Below, piece after piece: positions 16,506 to 25,194 of a stretch of DNA of 64,000 bases. A program made the position numbers and the translations under genes. The stretch is from JAAYCI01 sp964370165 (GTDB lineage: Bacteria; Bacillota; Clostridia; Oscillospirales; Ruminococcaceae), in contig CAYJIG010000003.1 in NCBI GenBank assembly GCA_964370165.1, positions 1 to 64,000 on the forward strand. The letters run 5' to 3'. The notes beneath the pieces are model-generated. The model did no database searches. It saw only the letters and a program-made list of their open reading frames with translations, and was not told the DNA's origin. Within the stretch, counting starts at the first letter, position 1. Each line of letters begins with the position of its first letter.

Positions 16506-17198
16506 TTATTTGAGCAAACGAAGCAGACAACTATCCGGCAAAAGCCGACGTGGAAACTCTGCAATATCTGATAGCTGATGCGCGTCTGAACTTGTTAGAT
16601 ATTCTTTCACTTTTGGCAGGCGGCCGGAATCTATCAGAGCCTCTAGGCTGTGTTCCGGACGTTTCACCTCATACCCCTCAAACGGCAAATCTTCCGGCGC
16701 AAAACCCAGCACCGATAACAGCGAGTTTGCGTCTTTATCCACATGCGCAGGTATGGCTATTCCACCCAGGCTTTCACATGTTTTTTTGACTTCGTATATA
16801 TCCATGCCTATAGCCGCTGAAAGCAATTTTGGCCTTTCTTTTATGATATTGTCGTGCTCGTCCATCACCAGCTGACGGCCCCAAATCTCTTTGTCATACG
16901 GTATGTTCATCATTTTTTCGTCGATTATACGACCCATCTCAAGGGCTGCATCCACTGTAGAAAAATATGTTAATATATGTATTTCTTCTTCGGTGGTAAC
17001 CTCTATCGCCGGAAGTAGCCTTACTCCATATGCTATGCATGCCTTTTCTGTGGCCGGCAGATTATCCGCCGCATTATGGTCTGCCACCGCAATCAAATCA
17101 ATCCCATTCAGCTTTGCAAAGCCCGCTATGTTTGCAGGTGTCATATCATCTTCGCCACAAGGCGATAAACAAGAATGAATATGCAAATCATATGTCAT
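16506..17198 (-). CDS. PHP-domain phosphoesterase
   Basis: A 230-residue metal-dependent phosphoesterase of the PHP superfamily: DLHIHSCLSPCG at residues 3-14 gives the first histidine pair, DHNAADN the second metal site, EVTTEEEIHILTYF the third, and PAHVDK and SSDAH the last ligands. Relatives hydrolyse nucleotide or sugar phosphates; the substrate is unknown. The start is the ATG at 17198, seven bases after GAGGG (17210-17206); a longer frame reaching 17270 would overlap the preceding gene and begin without an RBS. It follows the SGNH-like protein gene by about 70 bases on the same strand. Confidence 0.85.
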   Translation of the reverse strand: MTYDLHIHSCLSPCGEDDMTPANIAGFAKLNGIDLIAVADHNAADNLPATEKACIAYGVRLLPAIEVTTEEEIHILTYFSTVDAALEMGRIIDEKMMNIPYDKEIWGRQLVMDEHDNIIKERPKLLSAAIGMDIYEVKKTCESLGGIAIPAHVDKDANSLLSVLGFAPEDLPFEGYEVKRPEHSLEALIDSGRLPKVKEYLTSSDAHQLSDIAEFPRRLLPDSCLLRLLK

Positions 17199-17266
17199 AA
17201 CTAAACCCTCTTTAAACCGGCTGAAATCATCTAAGCGAACACACTTTTCTAAGCTCGACCGGCCCG

Positions 17267-18661
17267 TCACCTTACACGTGTTTGTATGTCTGTTGATTCA
17301 AAATTGGCAACATCTACTACTTTTTTTAGTATTTTGTCGTACACCACAATTTGCATACCTTGTCCAAAAGGCATTTGGTAATTGGCATTATCCATTTGAA
17401 TATTGACTGTGTTTGCGAGGTAGTTGCAATTTATTTCTACGCGCATACCATTTGCCTCGCCAAGATAACTCTGGCTATCAGGCACAAGGTTCTCGTGTAT
17501 TAATGTCGCTCCATCTTTTACGGCCATATACGAATAATATGTCCGCTCCATCAATATCCCTGCAAAACCAAGCTCACTTAGCGCAACTTGTACATCCGGC
17601 GTGATGGATGTCGTGTCCAAAACAATTGCGCCAATAACAGAAGTATAGTGCTCGTCATTAATTTTTTGCAGATATCCGCTAAGAGTTGATTCTGTTCTCA
17701 GTTCTTCATCTGCTTTCATTCTATAGTATACTTGACTATTTTGTTCATGCGCTTGATATTCCGGCTGTCCTTTTCGGTTTTCAACACTGTATTCTGTGGC
17801 CAAAACTTCACCCAAATGTTTTGATATTTTTTCTGCACCGAGATAGTTCATATGTGCACCATCCATCATATCTGTCTGCAGGCTAAAGCCTATCTCATCC
17901 TCTACGTCAACATACTCGATGAACTTTATATCATTCTGTGCACACAGCTCTGCCACAGCATCTGAGTAAGTGCGATTTAACAGCAGTGTTGGCTGGTGTG
18001 TCACCATTAGTTCTGCGTCATTTTCCTTGCACAAAGAAAGCAGTAGATCAAAATAGTATAAAGATTCCTGTGATATGGCACTCTCTTCAGGTGTAGTGGT
18101 GTATTCACGATAGTCTAAAGGCTCTACAGGTGTTTCTGCTACCGAGATGAAACGATATCCATTCAGTGGATCTTCATCATGTTCAAAAGACGCTTCATTT
18201 ATATCTTCATATGTTCCGTGCTGGCGAAAAAGCGGAAAGATATATTCTGTCCAGTTTTCTTCATAAGCATATTGTGTCGCATCTATTTTATTTTGAGAAA
18301 ATGGCATGAGAATCGCATTTTTTTGTGGTTGCGGTATGCCCATCACATACGCTTCCAGCACAACCACCTTGGGCGACTGCGTTTTGAAAAAATCCACCAT
18401 GTAATAATATAATGTACCGATACCCGTCAGTGGAATACCCAAATTATACGCTGCTATGCCTTCCTCTTGCCACATAACCGCAGGATTTACCGAACAATAC
18501 GAAATACTGTTTCCAACCACCACCACATCCATTGTACCTTCGTCTTTACTGTAAAAGCTTAAGGGTTTTTCACATATAACAAAGCTCACAACAGAAAACA
18601 AAATAACTAATACCATTAAAAAAGCAATAGTACTGAAAATATATGTTATTTTAACTTTCAT
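17267..18661 (-). CDS. Exported SGNH/DHHW-like protein paired with the MBOAT acyltransferase
   Basis: A 464-residue protein with one N-terminal membrane segment (about residues 5-27) and an extracytoplasmic domain. VVVGNSISYCSVNP resembles the nucleophile loop of SGNH/AlgX/DltD-type acyl-transfer partners, and DGAHMNYLGAEKIS carries a D-x-x-H-like motif at the end of that domain (about residues 270-283). After about residue 300 there is an extra segment I do not recognise. The gene begins 12 bases after the MBOAT stop codon, so the pair likely works together: MBOAT delivers an acyl group across the membrane and this protein transfers it to a surface polymer. Acceptor unknown. Confidence 0.7.
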   Translation of the reverse strand: MKVKITYIFSTIAFLMVLVILFSVVSFVICEKPLSFYSKDEGTMDVVVVGNSISYCSVNPAVMWQEEGIAAYNLGIPLTGIGTLYYYMVDFFKTQSPKVVVLEAYVMGIPQPQKNAILMPFSQNKIDATQYAYEENWTEYIFPLFRQHGTYEDINEASFEHDEDPLNGYRFISVAETPVEPLDYREYTTTPEESAISQESLYYFDLLLSLCKENDAELMVTHQPTLLLNRTYSDAVAELCAQNDIKFIEYVDVEDEIGFSLQTDMMDGAHMNYLGAEKISKHLGEVLATEYSVENRKGQPEYQAHEQNSQVYYRMKADEELRTESTLSGYLQKINDEHYTSVIGAIVLDTTSITPDVQVALSELGFAGILMERTYYSYMAVKDGATLIHENLVPDSQSYLGEANGMRVEINCNYLANTVNIQMDNANYQMPFGQGMQIVVYDKILKKVVDVANFESTDIQTRVR

Positions 18662-18673
18662 AACGATGTCCCC

Positions 18674-20161
18674 TTAAAATTGGAAATACAAGAAATTCGC
18701 AGCATCATATCCGGGCCCGTAAATACCAAAAATTATCACGGCAAAAATACCCGCAAAATATATCGGCCATCTAAACAATATGATTTGACGGCTTAATAAA
18801 TTGCGTACATTGTATTTTCTTTGCAGTATGTTTGCAAATAGTAGTATCACTATAGACAATAACATGATAGAAAATTCAAGCTTGTTTAGGCCCATCACAT
18901 AAAGCGAGCCATCGAACAAAATCCACGGATTGAAAGTGGAGAACATATTATAAATAATAGAAAAGGCCGCTCTTGCACCGGGAGCTCTAAAGAAAATCCA
19001 TGCAAAATTCACCAGCAAAAACGTGCACAAGCCTTGGCCAAACTTAAATGAAAATGATGATGTAGGTATATGAAGGCTTTTATACAAGCGCTCTTTTGGT
19101 TTTTTTATCATTTCTTCGACAATTTGGAACATCCCATGTAAAGCACCCCAAATAACAAAGCTCCACGCCGCTCCATGCCAAAGCCCACTGGCCAGGAATG
19201 TTATAAATACATTCAAGCGTGCTCTCCATTTACCTTTACGGCTTCCACCCAGCGGAATGTATAAATAATCCCTAAACCATGTGGATAAAGAAATGTGCCA
19301 GCGATGCCAAAAATCCCTAATCGATGTAGCGAAATACGGTTGCTTAAAGTTATCCATCAGCTTAAAGCCCATCACTTGCGCCGCACCTATAGCGATATCG
19401 GAATATCCGGAAAAGTCACAATATATCTGCACGGCAAACAATAACATTGCCACCACAAGCTCTAGGCCTGCATAAAATTGATACTCGCCAATAACGGTAT
19501 TTACAAGAATCGCTACCCTGTCGGCAATTACCATTTTCTGAAAAAATCCCCAAAGCATCAGAAGCAGGCCATCACGCATACGCAAAAAGTCAAAAGTGTG
19601 CTTTTCATGTATTTGATGTAATAAGTTCTTACTGCGCTCTATCGGCCCGGCCACCAGTTGAGGGAAAAACGACACGAATAACGCATATTTAAGCAAATTT
19701 TTCTCAGCCGACACTTCTTTACGATAAACATCCATTGTATAGCTAAGTGCTTGAAACGTGTAAAACGATATTCCTACCGGCAAAAGAACATCAAATGTAG
19801 GCGATATGGCTGTGATTCCAATCTGTGCTAAAACGGCATTAATGTTGCTAAGTGCAAACGGAAAATACTTAAAGAAAAATAATATCGCCAAATTTATTAT
19901 AAAACTTAGCGATACCCACAACTTTTTTATCTTTATGCTTGTTTTGGTTTCTTTTTGGTTGGCTTTTTCTATCAGCAACCCACTGGCGTAAGTGACAACG
20001 GTGGAAAAAGCTATCAGCAGCGCATATTGTGGGTTCCACGACATATAAAAGTAATAACTTGCAACCAAAAGCCATACCCATCTTATCTTGTGCGGAAACA
20101 CAAAATACAAAAGGCATACAATAGGAAAAAACAATAAAAAATGAATAGAATTAAACAGCAC
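18674..20161 (-). CDS. MBOAT-family O-acyltransferase (AlgI/DltB-like)
   Basis: A 495-residue integral membrane acyltransferase. It begins LFNSIHFLLFFPIVCLLYF, as AlgI-like clostridial proteins do, and holds the family core FPQLVAGPIERSKNL, IYCDFSGYSDIAIG, FWHRWHISLSTWFRDYLYIPLGG, and the catalytic-histidine segment ASGLWHGAAWSFVIWG. The GTG at 20161 is chosen as start because GGAGG lies nine bases before it and the family N-terminus begins there; a 31-codon in-frame extension to 20254 has no RBS. Role: moves acyl groups across the membrane for O-acetylation of an extracellular polysaccharide or teichoic acid, with the downstream SGNH-like partner. Confidence 0.9.
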   Translation of the reverse strand: MLFNSIHFLLFFPIVCLLYFVFPHKIRWVWLLVASYYFYMSWNPQYALLIAFSTVVTYASGLLIEKANQKETKTSIKIKKLWVSLSFIINLAILFFFKYFPFALSNINAVLAQIGITAISPTFDVLLPVGISFYTFQALSYTMDVYRKEVSAEKNLLKYALFVSFFPQLVAGPIERSKNLLHQIHEKHTFDFLRMRDGLLLMLWGFFQKMVIADRVAILVNTVIGEYQFYAGLELVVAMLLFAVQIYCDFSGYSDIAIGAAQVMGFKLMDNFKQPYFATSIRDFWHRWHISLSTWFRDYLYIPLGGSRKGKWRARLNVFITFLASGLWHGAAWSFVIWGALHGMFQIVEEMIKKPKERLYKSLHIPTSSFSFKFGQGLCTFLLVNFAWIFFRAPGARAAFSIIYNMFSTFNPWILFDGSLYVMGLNKLEFSIMLLSIVILLFANILQRKYNVRNLLSRQIILFRWPIYFAGIFAVIIFGIYGPGYDAANFLYFQF

Positions 20162-20319
20162 GCCTATATTCCTCCATCTTAAAACTTTTTTTATCATATC
20201 ATATGCGGTTTTGTTTGTCCATTTCATAAATAATGTTGTTTTTTGTATATGCAAAATGCTATTTTTACAAATAAATTGAAAATTTTGTTATATTTGTAGA
20301 ATTTTTTGAAAAAATTATG

Positions 20320-20325
20320 TATAAT
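20320..20325 (+). promoter_or_regulatory. -10 element for the two-component system
   Basis: A TATAAT at 20320-20325, about 50 bases before the response-regulator start; no convincing -35 with normal spacing is present, so the promoter may depend on an activator. Confidence 0.4.
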
Positions 20326-20375
20326 ACTGTTAAAGAAGATTTTTTGGCAGATATATCGAAAGGGTGAAAAAACAA

Positions 20376-21074
20376 ATGGCTGATAAAAAAATCTTGATTG
20401 TGGATGATGATAAAAACATTTGTGAGTTGTTGCGACTCTACTTGGAAAAAGAACAGTACGACTGTAGAATAGCATACGATGGTAATGCGGCTTTTGAAAT
20501 ATTCAAAAGTTATTTGCCTGACATTATGCTTTTGGATATTATGATGCCTGTCCAAGATGGATGGGAGACTTGTCGTAAAATTCGTGCCATAAGTGAAGTT
20601 CCTATTATTATGCTGACGGCAAAAGGTGAAACTTTCGATAAGGTACTTGGTCTTGAACTAGGCGCAGACGACTATATCGTGAAACCATTTGACACTAAAG
20701 AAGTTGTGGCTCGTATTAAGGCTGTTCTTCGTCGCACCGGTACATCTGCAAAAGATAGCAGCGTGGAAAGGCATATCCGTTTTGATAACCTGGATTTAAA
20801 CCTTGATAAGTATGAGCTGAAAGTGAAAAACGAAGTAGTTGAAGCACCACCAAAAGAAATGGAATTGCTCTATTTTCTGGCATGCCACCCAGGCCGAGTG
20901 TTCACTCGTGATCAACTTTTGGATGAAGTATGGGGTTTTGAATATTACGGCGACTCAAGAACTATCGATGTGCATATCAAGCGGCTAAGAGAAAAAATGG
21001 ACAACGCTAGTGATGAATGGAGTCTAAAAACAGTATGGGGTGTGGGATATAAATTTGAAGTGAAAGAAAGCTGA
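20376..21074 (+). CDS. OmpR/PhoB-family response regulator
   Basis: A 232-residue transcription regulator: receiver domain with the acidic pocket DDD near the N-terminus and phospho-acceptor Asp in MLLDIMMPVQDGWE, the conserved lysine in DYIVKPFD, and a C-terminal winged helix (RVFTRDQLLDEVWG, RTIDVHIKRLREKM). The ATG at 20376 is preferred over an in-frame GTG at 20364 because the latter sits inside the AAAGGGTG ribosome site. The cognate kinase gene follows after about 70 bases. Targets are unknown; no neighbouring gene shows an obvious operator. Confidence 0.92.
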   Translation: MADKKILIVDDDKNICELLRLYLEKEQYDCRIAYDGNAAFEIFKSYLPDIMLLDIMMPVQDGWETCRKIRAISEVPIIMLTAKGETFDKVLGLELGADDYIVKPFDTKEVVARIKAVLRRTGTSAKDSSVERHIRFDNLDLNLDKYELKVKNEVVEAPPKEMELLYFLACHPGRVFTRDQLLDEVWGFEYYGDSRTIDVHIKRLREKMDNASDEWSLKTVWGVGYKFEVKES

Positions 21075-21145
21075 TTTTGCTACTAATACTCTCCTACGCC
21101 GTATGACGAAAGTAAACCGATCGACTAAACTGGATACGGTGTATT

Positions 21146-22588
21146 ATGAAATCGAAATCTATTCGATATTACTTTTTTATATCCATCACAATTGTGGTTT
21201 TTGCAAGTGTGCTTGGGATGGGTGTGATACAAAGTATTGTTGGCGTGGGATATTTCCGTGAAAATGAGCAAGCTATGTTATCAGACATTACTCTGACTAT
21301 TGCTGATAACATAAAAAAAGATGGCCATACACTTTTATCTGCCGAAAACTTGCATAGTATTAATGATATGGCCTACGTTACCGGCGCCAAAGTATTTATT
21401 GTGGACACCGGCGGAATGATACAATATTCTTCCGGTGAGGGCTCGCCCGATATGGGGATGGTTTTAGACCCGGCCATCCTTACAGAAATGCGCCAAAATG
21501 GAGTTATAAGCGATAACAGCTTTTTAGGTGGGCTTTATGAAACAAGCCACTATACTTTAGGTAGGGTGCTTATAGATAGTAATGAAGCCGAAGTTGGGTT
21601 TGTGCTGGCGGCTTACAAAAACAGTGCTGTGCTTGCCTATTTGCAAAGTATTGTAACAACATTTTTGATTGTTGGCCTTATTGTTCTTATTCCTTCGGGT
21701 ATAATGGCATTGATGCTGGCAAAACGCACTATTGCGCCGCTTAGTAAAATAGCCGATGTGGCCAACAGTTTTGGTGAGGGAGATTATAGTGTTCGAGTGC
21801 CTGTAGAAGGAGACGATGAGCTGGCTCAGCTTTCTATTATCATCAATGAAATGGCTAGCGCTGTGCAGGCAGCCGACAAGTCTAGGCGTAGTTTTATGGG
21901 TAACATTGCGCATGAACTACGCACACCAATGACCACCATTAAAGGGTTTATAGACGGCATGCTTGATGGAACTATTCCACTAGAGCAACGTGAAAATTAT
22001 TTGGAAGTAGTTAGCGACGAGGTTGGTCGCTTGGCTCGCTTGACCAAAAATATGCTCGACATATCCCGCTTGGAAGTGGGCGAATATATGCCCGAGATTA
22101 TTATTTTCAATTTGTGGGAATCCATCACGTCGGTATTTTTAACCTCTGAAAAAGGTATTGAAGAAAAAAACTTGAAGGTAGTTGGGCTGGTTGTTGATGA
22201 AACAGCACTGGTGAGATGTGATAAAGATTTTATTCACCAAATATTATTCAACCTAGTGGATAATGCTATAAAGTTTGCAAATGATGGCGGTGTAATTACC
22301 GTTACTGTTCGCACAGAAAATGATGAAGTGATAACTACCATCCACAATACCGGTATAGGCATGTCGCAAAACACCTTGGATCATATCTTTAACCGTTTTC
22401 ACAAAGCCGATAAAAGCCGTAGTTTTAATGCACGAGGCGCAGGTTTAGGACTACATATTTCCAAAATACTTTTGGGGCTTATGGGCGGTAGTATATGGGC
22501 TGAAAGTGAAAAAGATAAATATGCTTCCTTTTCATTTAGCCTGCCTACGGGCAACGACCAGGCAACCGAAAAAAATATATCCGGCTGA
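21146..22588 (+). CDS. Sensor histidine kinase with HAMP domain
   Basis: A 480-residue membrane kinase. Two membrane segments (about residues 8-30 and 170-195) flank an extracytoplasmic sensor domain of about 135 residues; a HAMP linker follows (LAKRTIAPLSKIADVANSFG), then the phospho-acceptor H-box GNIAHELRTPMTTIKGF and an HATPase domain with N-box LFNLVDNAIKFAND and G-boxes GIGMS and GAGLGLHISK. It phosphorylates the response regulator encoded upstream. The signal is unknown. The ribosome site before the ATG is weak. Confidence 0.9.
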   Translation: MKSKSIRYYFFISITIVVFASVLGMGVIQSIVGVGYFRENEQAMLSDITLTIADNIKKDGHTLLSAENLHSINDMAYVTGAKVFIVDTGGMIQYSSGEGSPDMGMVLDPAILTEMRQNGVISDNSFLGGLYETSHYTLGRVLIDSNEAEVGFVLAAYKNSAVLAYLQSIVTTFLIVGLIVLIPSGIMALMLAKRTIAPLSKIADVANSFGEGDYSVRVPVEGDDELAQLSIIINEMASAVQAADKSRRSFMGNIAHELRTPMTTIKGFIDGMLDGTIPLEQRENYLEVVSDEVGRLARLTKNMLDISRLEVGEYMPEIIIFNLWESITSVFLTSEKGIEEKNLKVVGLVVDETALVRCDKDFIHQILFNLVDNAIKFANDGGVITVTVRTENDEVITTIHNTGIGMSQNTLDHIFNRFHKADKSRSFNARGAGLGLHISKILLGLMGGSIWAESEKDKYASFSFSLPTGNDQATEKNISG

Positions 22589-22702
22589 TAAAGTATCAGC
22601 AATATCTTGTGTAAAATTTGCCATTGCGGACAATTTGGTGTAAAATATTTTTATTCGTGACATGGCAGGTGCGAATGTGCAAACAAAATAGTCAAAACAT
22701 AT

Positions 22703-22748
22703 TTCTGCCACGAAACATATCATTATGTTTTATGGCAGAAGTTTTTCT
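22703..22748 (+). terminator. Hairpin with T tail between the kinase gene and rpe
   Basis: TTCTGCCA...AAACATA pairs with TATGTTT...TGGCAGAA around a 4-base loop and is followed by GTTTTTCTATTTTT. It could end the two-component operon or act as an attenuator in front of rpe; the 115 bases before it hold no gene. Confidence 0.6.
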
Positions 22749-22820
22749 ATTTTTACAACTACTATATTTTTAAAAAATAAAATACTAATTATGTATCTGT
22801 TACAGAAGGGATTGAATATC

Positions 22821-23474
22821 ATGGTAGAAATAGCCCCATCTATACTTTCAGCTGACTTCGCTAATTTAGAACAACATTGCCGAAAAGTGGTGACACCCGA
22901 CAACCGTTGGTTACATTTTGATGTTATGGACGGCGTGTTTGTTCCGAATTTGTCGGTAGGCATACCTGTGTTGCAGTGCTTGGCAAAAGCTTTGCCTGAA
23001 GCTTATTATGATGTACATCTAATGATTGTTGATCCACAAAAATATATCGAGCAATTTCACAAGGCCGGTGCCGACAGTATCACTATACATTATGAGGCAG
23101 ACAGCCCGGTGAAAGAAACTTTACAAGCTATACGTGACATGGGATGCAAGGCAGGTCTTTCTATAAAACCTAAAACCCCCGTGGAAGAAATTTTCCCTTT
23201 ACTTCCGCTTTGTGATCTTGTTTTGGTGATGAGTGTTGAGCCGGGTTTTGGCGGCCAGGCTTTTATTCCCGAATCGGCACAACGCATATCAGATATCAGA
23301 AAAGAAGCCAGCGCACAAAATCTTTCTTTACTTATCGAGGTGGATGGCGGTATCAACAACGAAACTGCCGCTATTTGCATCAAAGCAGGTGCGGATGTTC
23401 TGGTTGCCGGTAGTAGTATATTTGGTGCCGAAGATCCTGCCGCCGTGGTTAAAACATTTAAATCCATGGCATAG
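22821..23474 (+). CDS. rpe: Ribulose-phosphate 3-epimerase
   Basis: Interconverts ribulose-5-phosphate and xylulose-5-phosphate in the pentose phosphate pathway. The 217-residue TIM barrel shows the expected order: IAPSILSADFANL (first strand), HFDVMDGVFVPN with metal-binding H-x-D, HLMIVDP, the catalytic region SVEPGFGGQAFIP, and the C-terminal phosphate loop VDGGINNETA and AGSSIFGA. The ATG at 22821 is the family start; a frame extending to 22725 lacks an RBS. The Rnf-like trio follows after 44 bases on the same strand, but a functional link is not obvious. Confidence 0.93.
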   Translation: MVEIAPSILSADFANLEQHCRKVVTPDNRWLHFDVMDGVFVPNLSVGIPVLQCLAKALPEAYYDVHLMIVDPQKYIEQFHKAGADSITIHYEADSPVKETLQAIRDMGCKAGLSIKPKTPVEEIFPLLPLCDLVLVMSVEPGFGGQAFIPESAQRISDIRKEASAQNLSLLIEVDGGINNETAAICIKAGADVLVAGSSIFGAEDPAAVVKTFKSMA

Positions 23475-23518
23475 CTATAAATTCAAATGTACCATATAGG
23501 TTTAATTTAGGAGCAAAC

Positions 23519-24547
23519 ATGGCAAAAAAGAAAAAAATACATGAAGGGAACGCCTTGCATCGCGATTTTATTTTTATGACATTGCCGGTGTTTTTAATGG
23601 CGTTTTTCTTTTACGGGCCACGCACATTACTGCTTGGTCTAGTAGCTGTTTCTACCGCTTTGCTGGCCGACCGTGTTTCATCTGTGCTACGCGGCCGCCC
23701 TCATGACAGCAGCGAAATTTCTTCAATTAGTATTGCGCTGGTATTGGTGCTTATGATGCCTGCCAACGTGAGATTTATTATAGTTGTGGTGGCGGTACTG
23801 ATAGCTGTATTGGTAGGCAAGGAAGCTTTTGGCGGATACGGCAGCTATCCTTTTAATCCGGCGGCTGTCGGGTTTTGTGTGGCGGCTGTCAGCTGGCCAC
23901 AAGAAATATTAAGCTACCCTGCACCGTCCGGGTGGCTTTCCAGGCCGTTTCCATCGTTTGAAAGACTGCTGTCAATGTGGTCATTTGAAGGCGTTGAACT
24001 GGTTCAGGGCCCATCTTTGACTTTGCGTAACGGCGGCCTGCCAAACATAGATCTATGGAACTTGTTACTCGGTAATTATGCCGGGCCTATGGGCGTGGGT
24101 TGCTCTTTAGTAATCTTAGCATGCGCGGTATATTTACTTTTGAGAAAACGTATGGAGTTATGGGCTCCTTTGTTTTTCCTTGGCACTGTGGCTGTGATTG
24201 CGTTTATTTTTCCTCGTTATACGGAAATATCGTTTGCCACATGGCCAGAGGATATTTGGGTGCGCCTACAGGTTGTAAAGTTTGAGCTGTTTTCCGGTGC
24301 TATTATTTTTGCGGCGGTTTTTCTTGCCTCAGAAGTTGGCACTATGCCTAAAAACTGGACATCGCAAATATTGTATGGTATTTTTCTTGGTCTAGCTACC
24401 ATGCTGTTTAGATACTTTGGCATTTATGAGCTGGGCGTTTGTTTTGGGTTCTTGCTTGTCAATGCTTTTTCGGGATACTTCGATCGTGCTGTTGATCACC
24501 TGCAGGCTCGCCGGAAAGAAAAGAGAATGGAGGTGGCGCCTAAATGA
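23519..24547 (+). CDS. RnfD/NqrB-like membrane protein lacking the covalent-FMN motif
   Basis: A 342-residue polytopic protein with the RnfD/NqrB fold: HRDFIFMTLPVFLMAFFFYG at the N-terminus, GGYGSYPFNPAAVG (about 105-118), LLLGNYAGPMG (about 182-192), and a long C-terminal membrane half ending FLLVNAFSGYFDR. In true RnfD/NqrB, FMN is attached by ApbE to a threonine in a (S/T)GAT motif just before the LxxGNxxGxxG segment; here that stretch reads QGPSLTLRNGGLP (about 163-175), with no such motif. The usual ATDPVTSP-like stretch reads ASEVGTMP. First gene of a D-E-A trio linked by ATGA overlaps. It is probably a redox-inactive or diverged Rnf component; what it moves is unknown. Confidence 0.8.
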   Translation: MAKKKKIHEGNALHRDFIFMTLPVFLMAFFFYGPRTLLLGLVAVSTALLADRVSSVLRGRPHDSSEISSISIALVLVLMMPANVRFIIVVVAVLIAVLVGKEAFGGYGSYPFNPAAVGFCVAAVSWPQEILSYPAPSGWLSRPFPSFERLLSMWSFEGVELVQGPSLTLRNGGLPNIDLWNLLLGNYAGPMGVGCSLVILACAVYLLLRKRMELWAPLFFLGTVAVIAFIFPRYTEISFATWPEDIWVRLQVVKFELFSGAIIFAAVFLASEVGTMPKNWTSQILYGIFLGLATMLFRYFGIYELGVCFGFLLVNAFSGYFDRAVDHLQARRKEKRMEVAPK

Positions 24548-25194
24548 GAGAAAACCGTATAATTTTTTTAGCTGAAAATATGGATAGGCTGTCACGTCGC
24601 GATCGTATTTTCTTAAATAACCCCGTGATTATGCAAGGCCTTGGTCTAGCGTTAGTGGTTATTCCTGCTACCAACCTGCAAAATGCGTGGATGTTGGCAG
24701 TGGGTATGGCGTTGTTGCTCACGCCTACCCGTATAATAGCTACTTTTATCGGTCAGCGCATCGGTAAGCATCTTCGTGGGCCTGTGTATGCACTTGTGTC
24801 TGGCTTGGTATATATCGGGGTGGCAATGCTAATGGAAAACATATTTGGCAACAATCTGCAAAATGTCGGTATTTATCTGCCTCTTATGGTGCTGGAGCCA
24901 CTGATTATAAAAAGATATGCCAGCCCAGCAAGTGAGAGAATTATCACATCGTTTAAAAAAGGTATCATCACAACTATCGGATTCTGCCTGGTACTGTTTT
25001 TAACAGCAGGCCTAAGAGAACTTTTAGCGCTTGGAACACTGTATGGTGTAGAAATATACCAAGGTAGCTTACTTCCTATGGCTACTTCACCTGCAGGCGG
25101 ATTTATTTTATTAGCCTTTTTAGTTGCTTTATGGCGAGGACTTGTGAAAGCCTTTAAGAAAAATATTCTTATGGGGGTGAGACAGATATCATGA
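24544..25194 (+). CDS. RnfE/NqrD-like membrane protein without the cluster cysteines
   Basis: A 216-residue protein with about six membrane segments, aligned to RnfE by NNPVIMQGLGL (canonical NPVLVQxLGLCP) and by YLPLMVLEPLIIKRY (canonical IPLIVVNCxILGR). In Rnf and Nqr these two places hold the cysteines that, with two from RnfA/NqrE, bind a [2Fe-2S] cluster inside the membrane. Here they read Ala (about residue 36) and Pro (about residue 119). The start codon overlaps the stop of the RnfD-like gene (ATGA). The fold is therefore kept while the electron carrier is lost. No RnfB, RnfC or RnfG gene is nearby. Confidence 0.78.
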   Translation: MRENRIIFLAENMDRLSRRDRIFLNNPVIMQGLGLALVVIPATNLQNAWMLAVGMALLLTPTRIIATFIGQRIGKHLRGPVYALVSGLVYIGVAMLMENIFGNNLQNVGIYLPLMVLEPLIIKRYASPASERIITSFKKGIITTIGFCLVLFLTAGLRELLALGTLYGVEIYQGSLLPMATSPAGGFILLAFLVALWRGLVKAFKKNILMGVRQIS

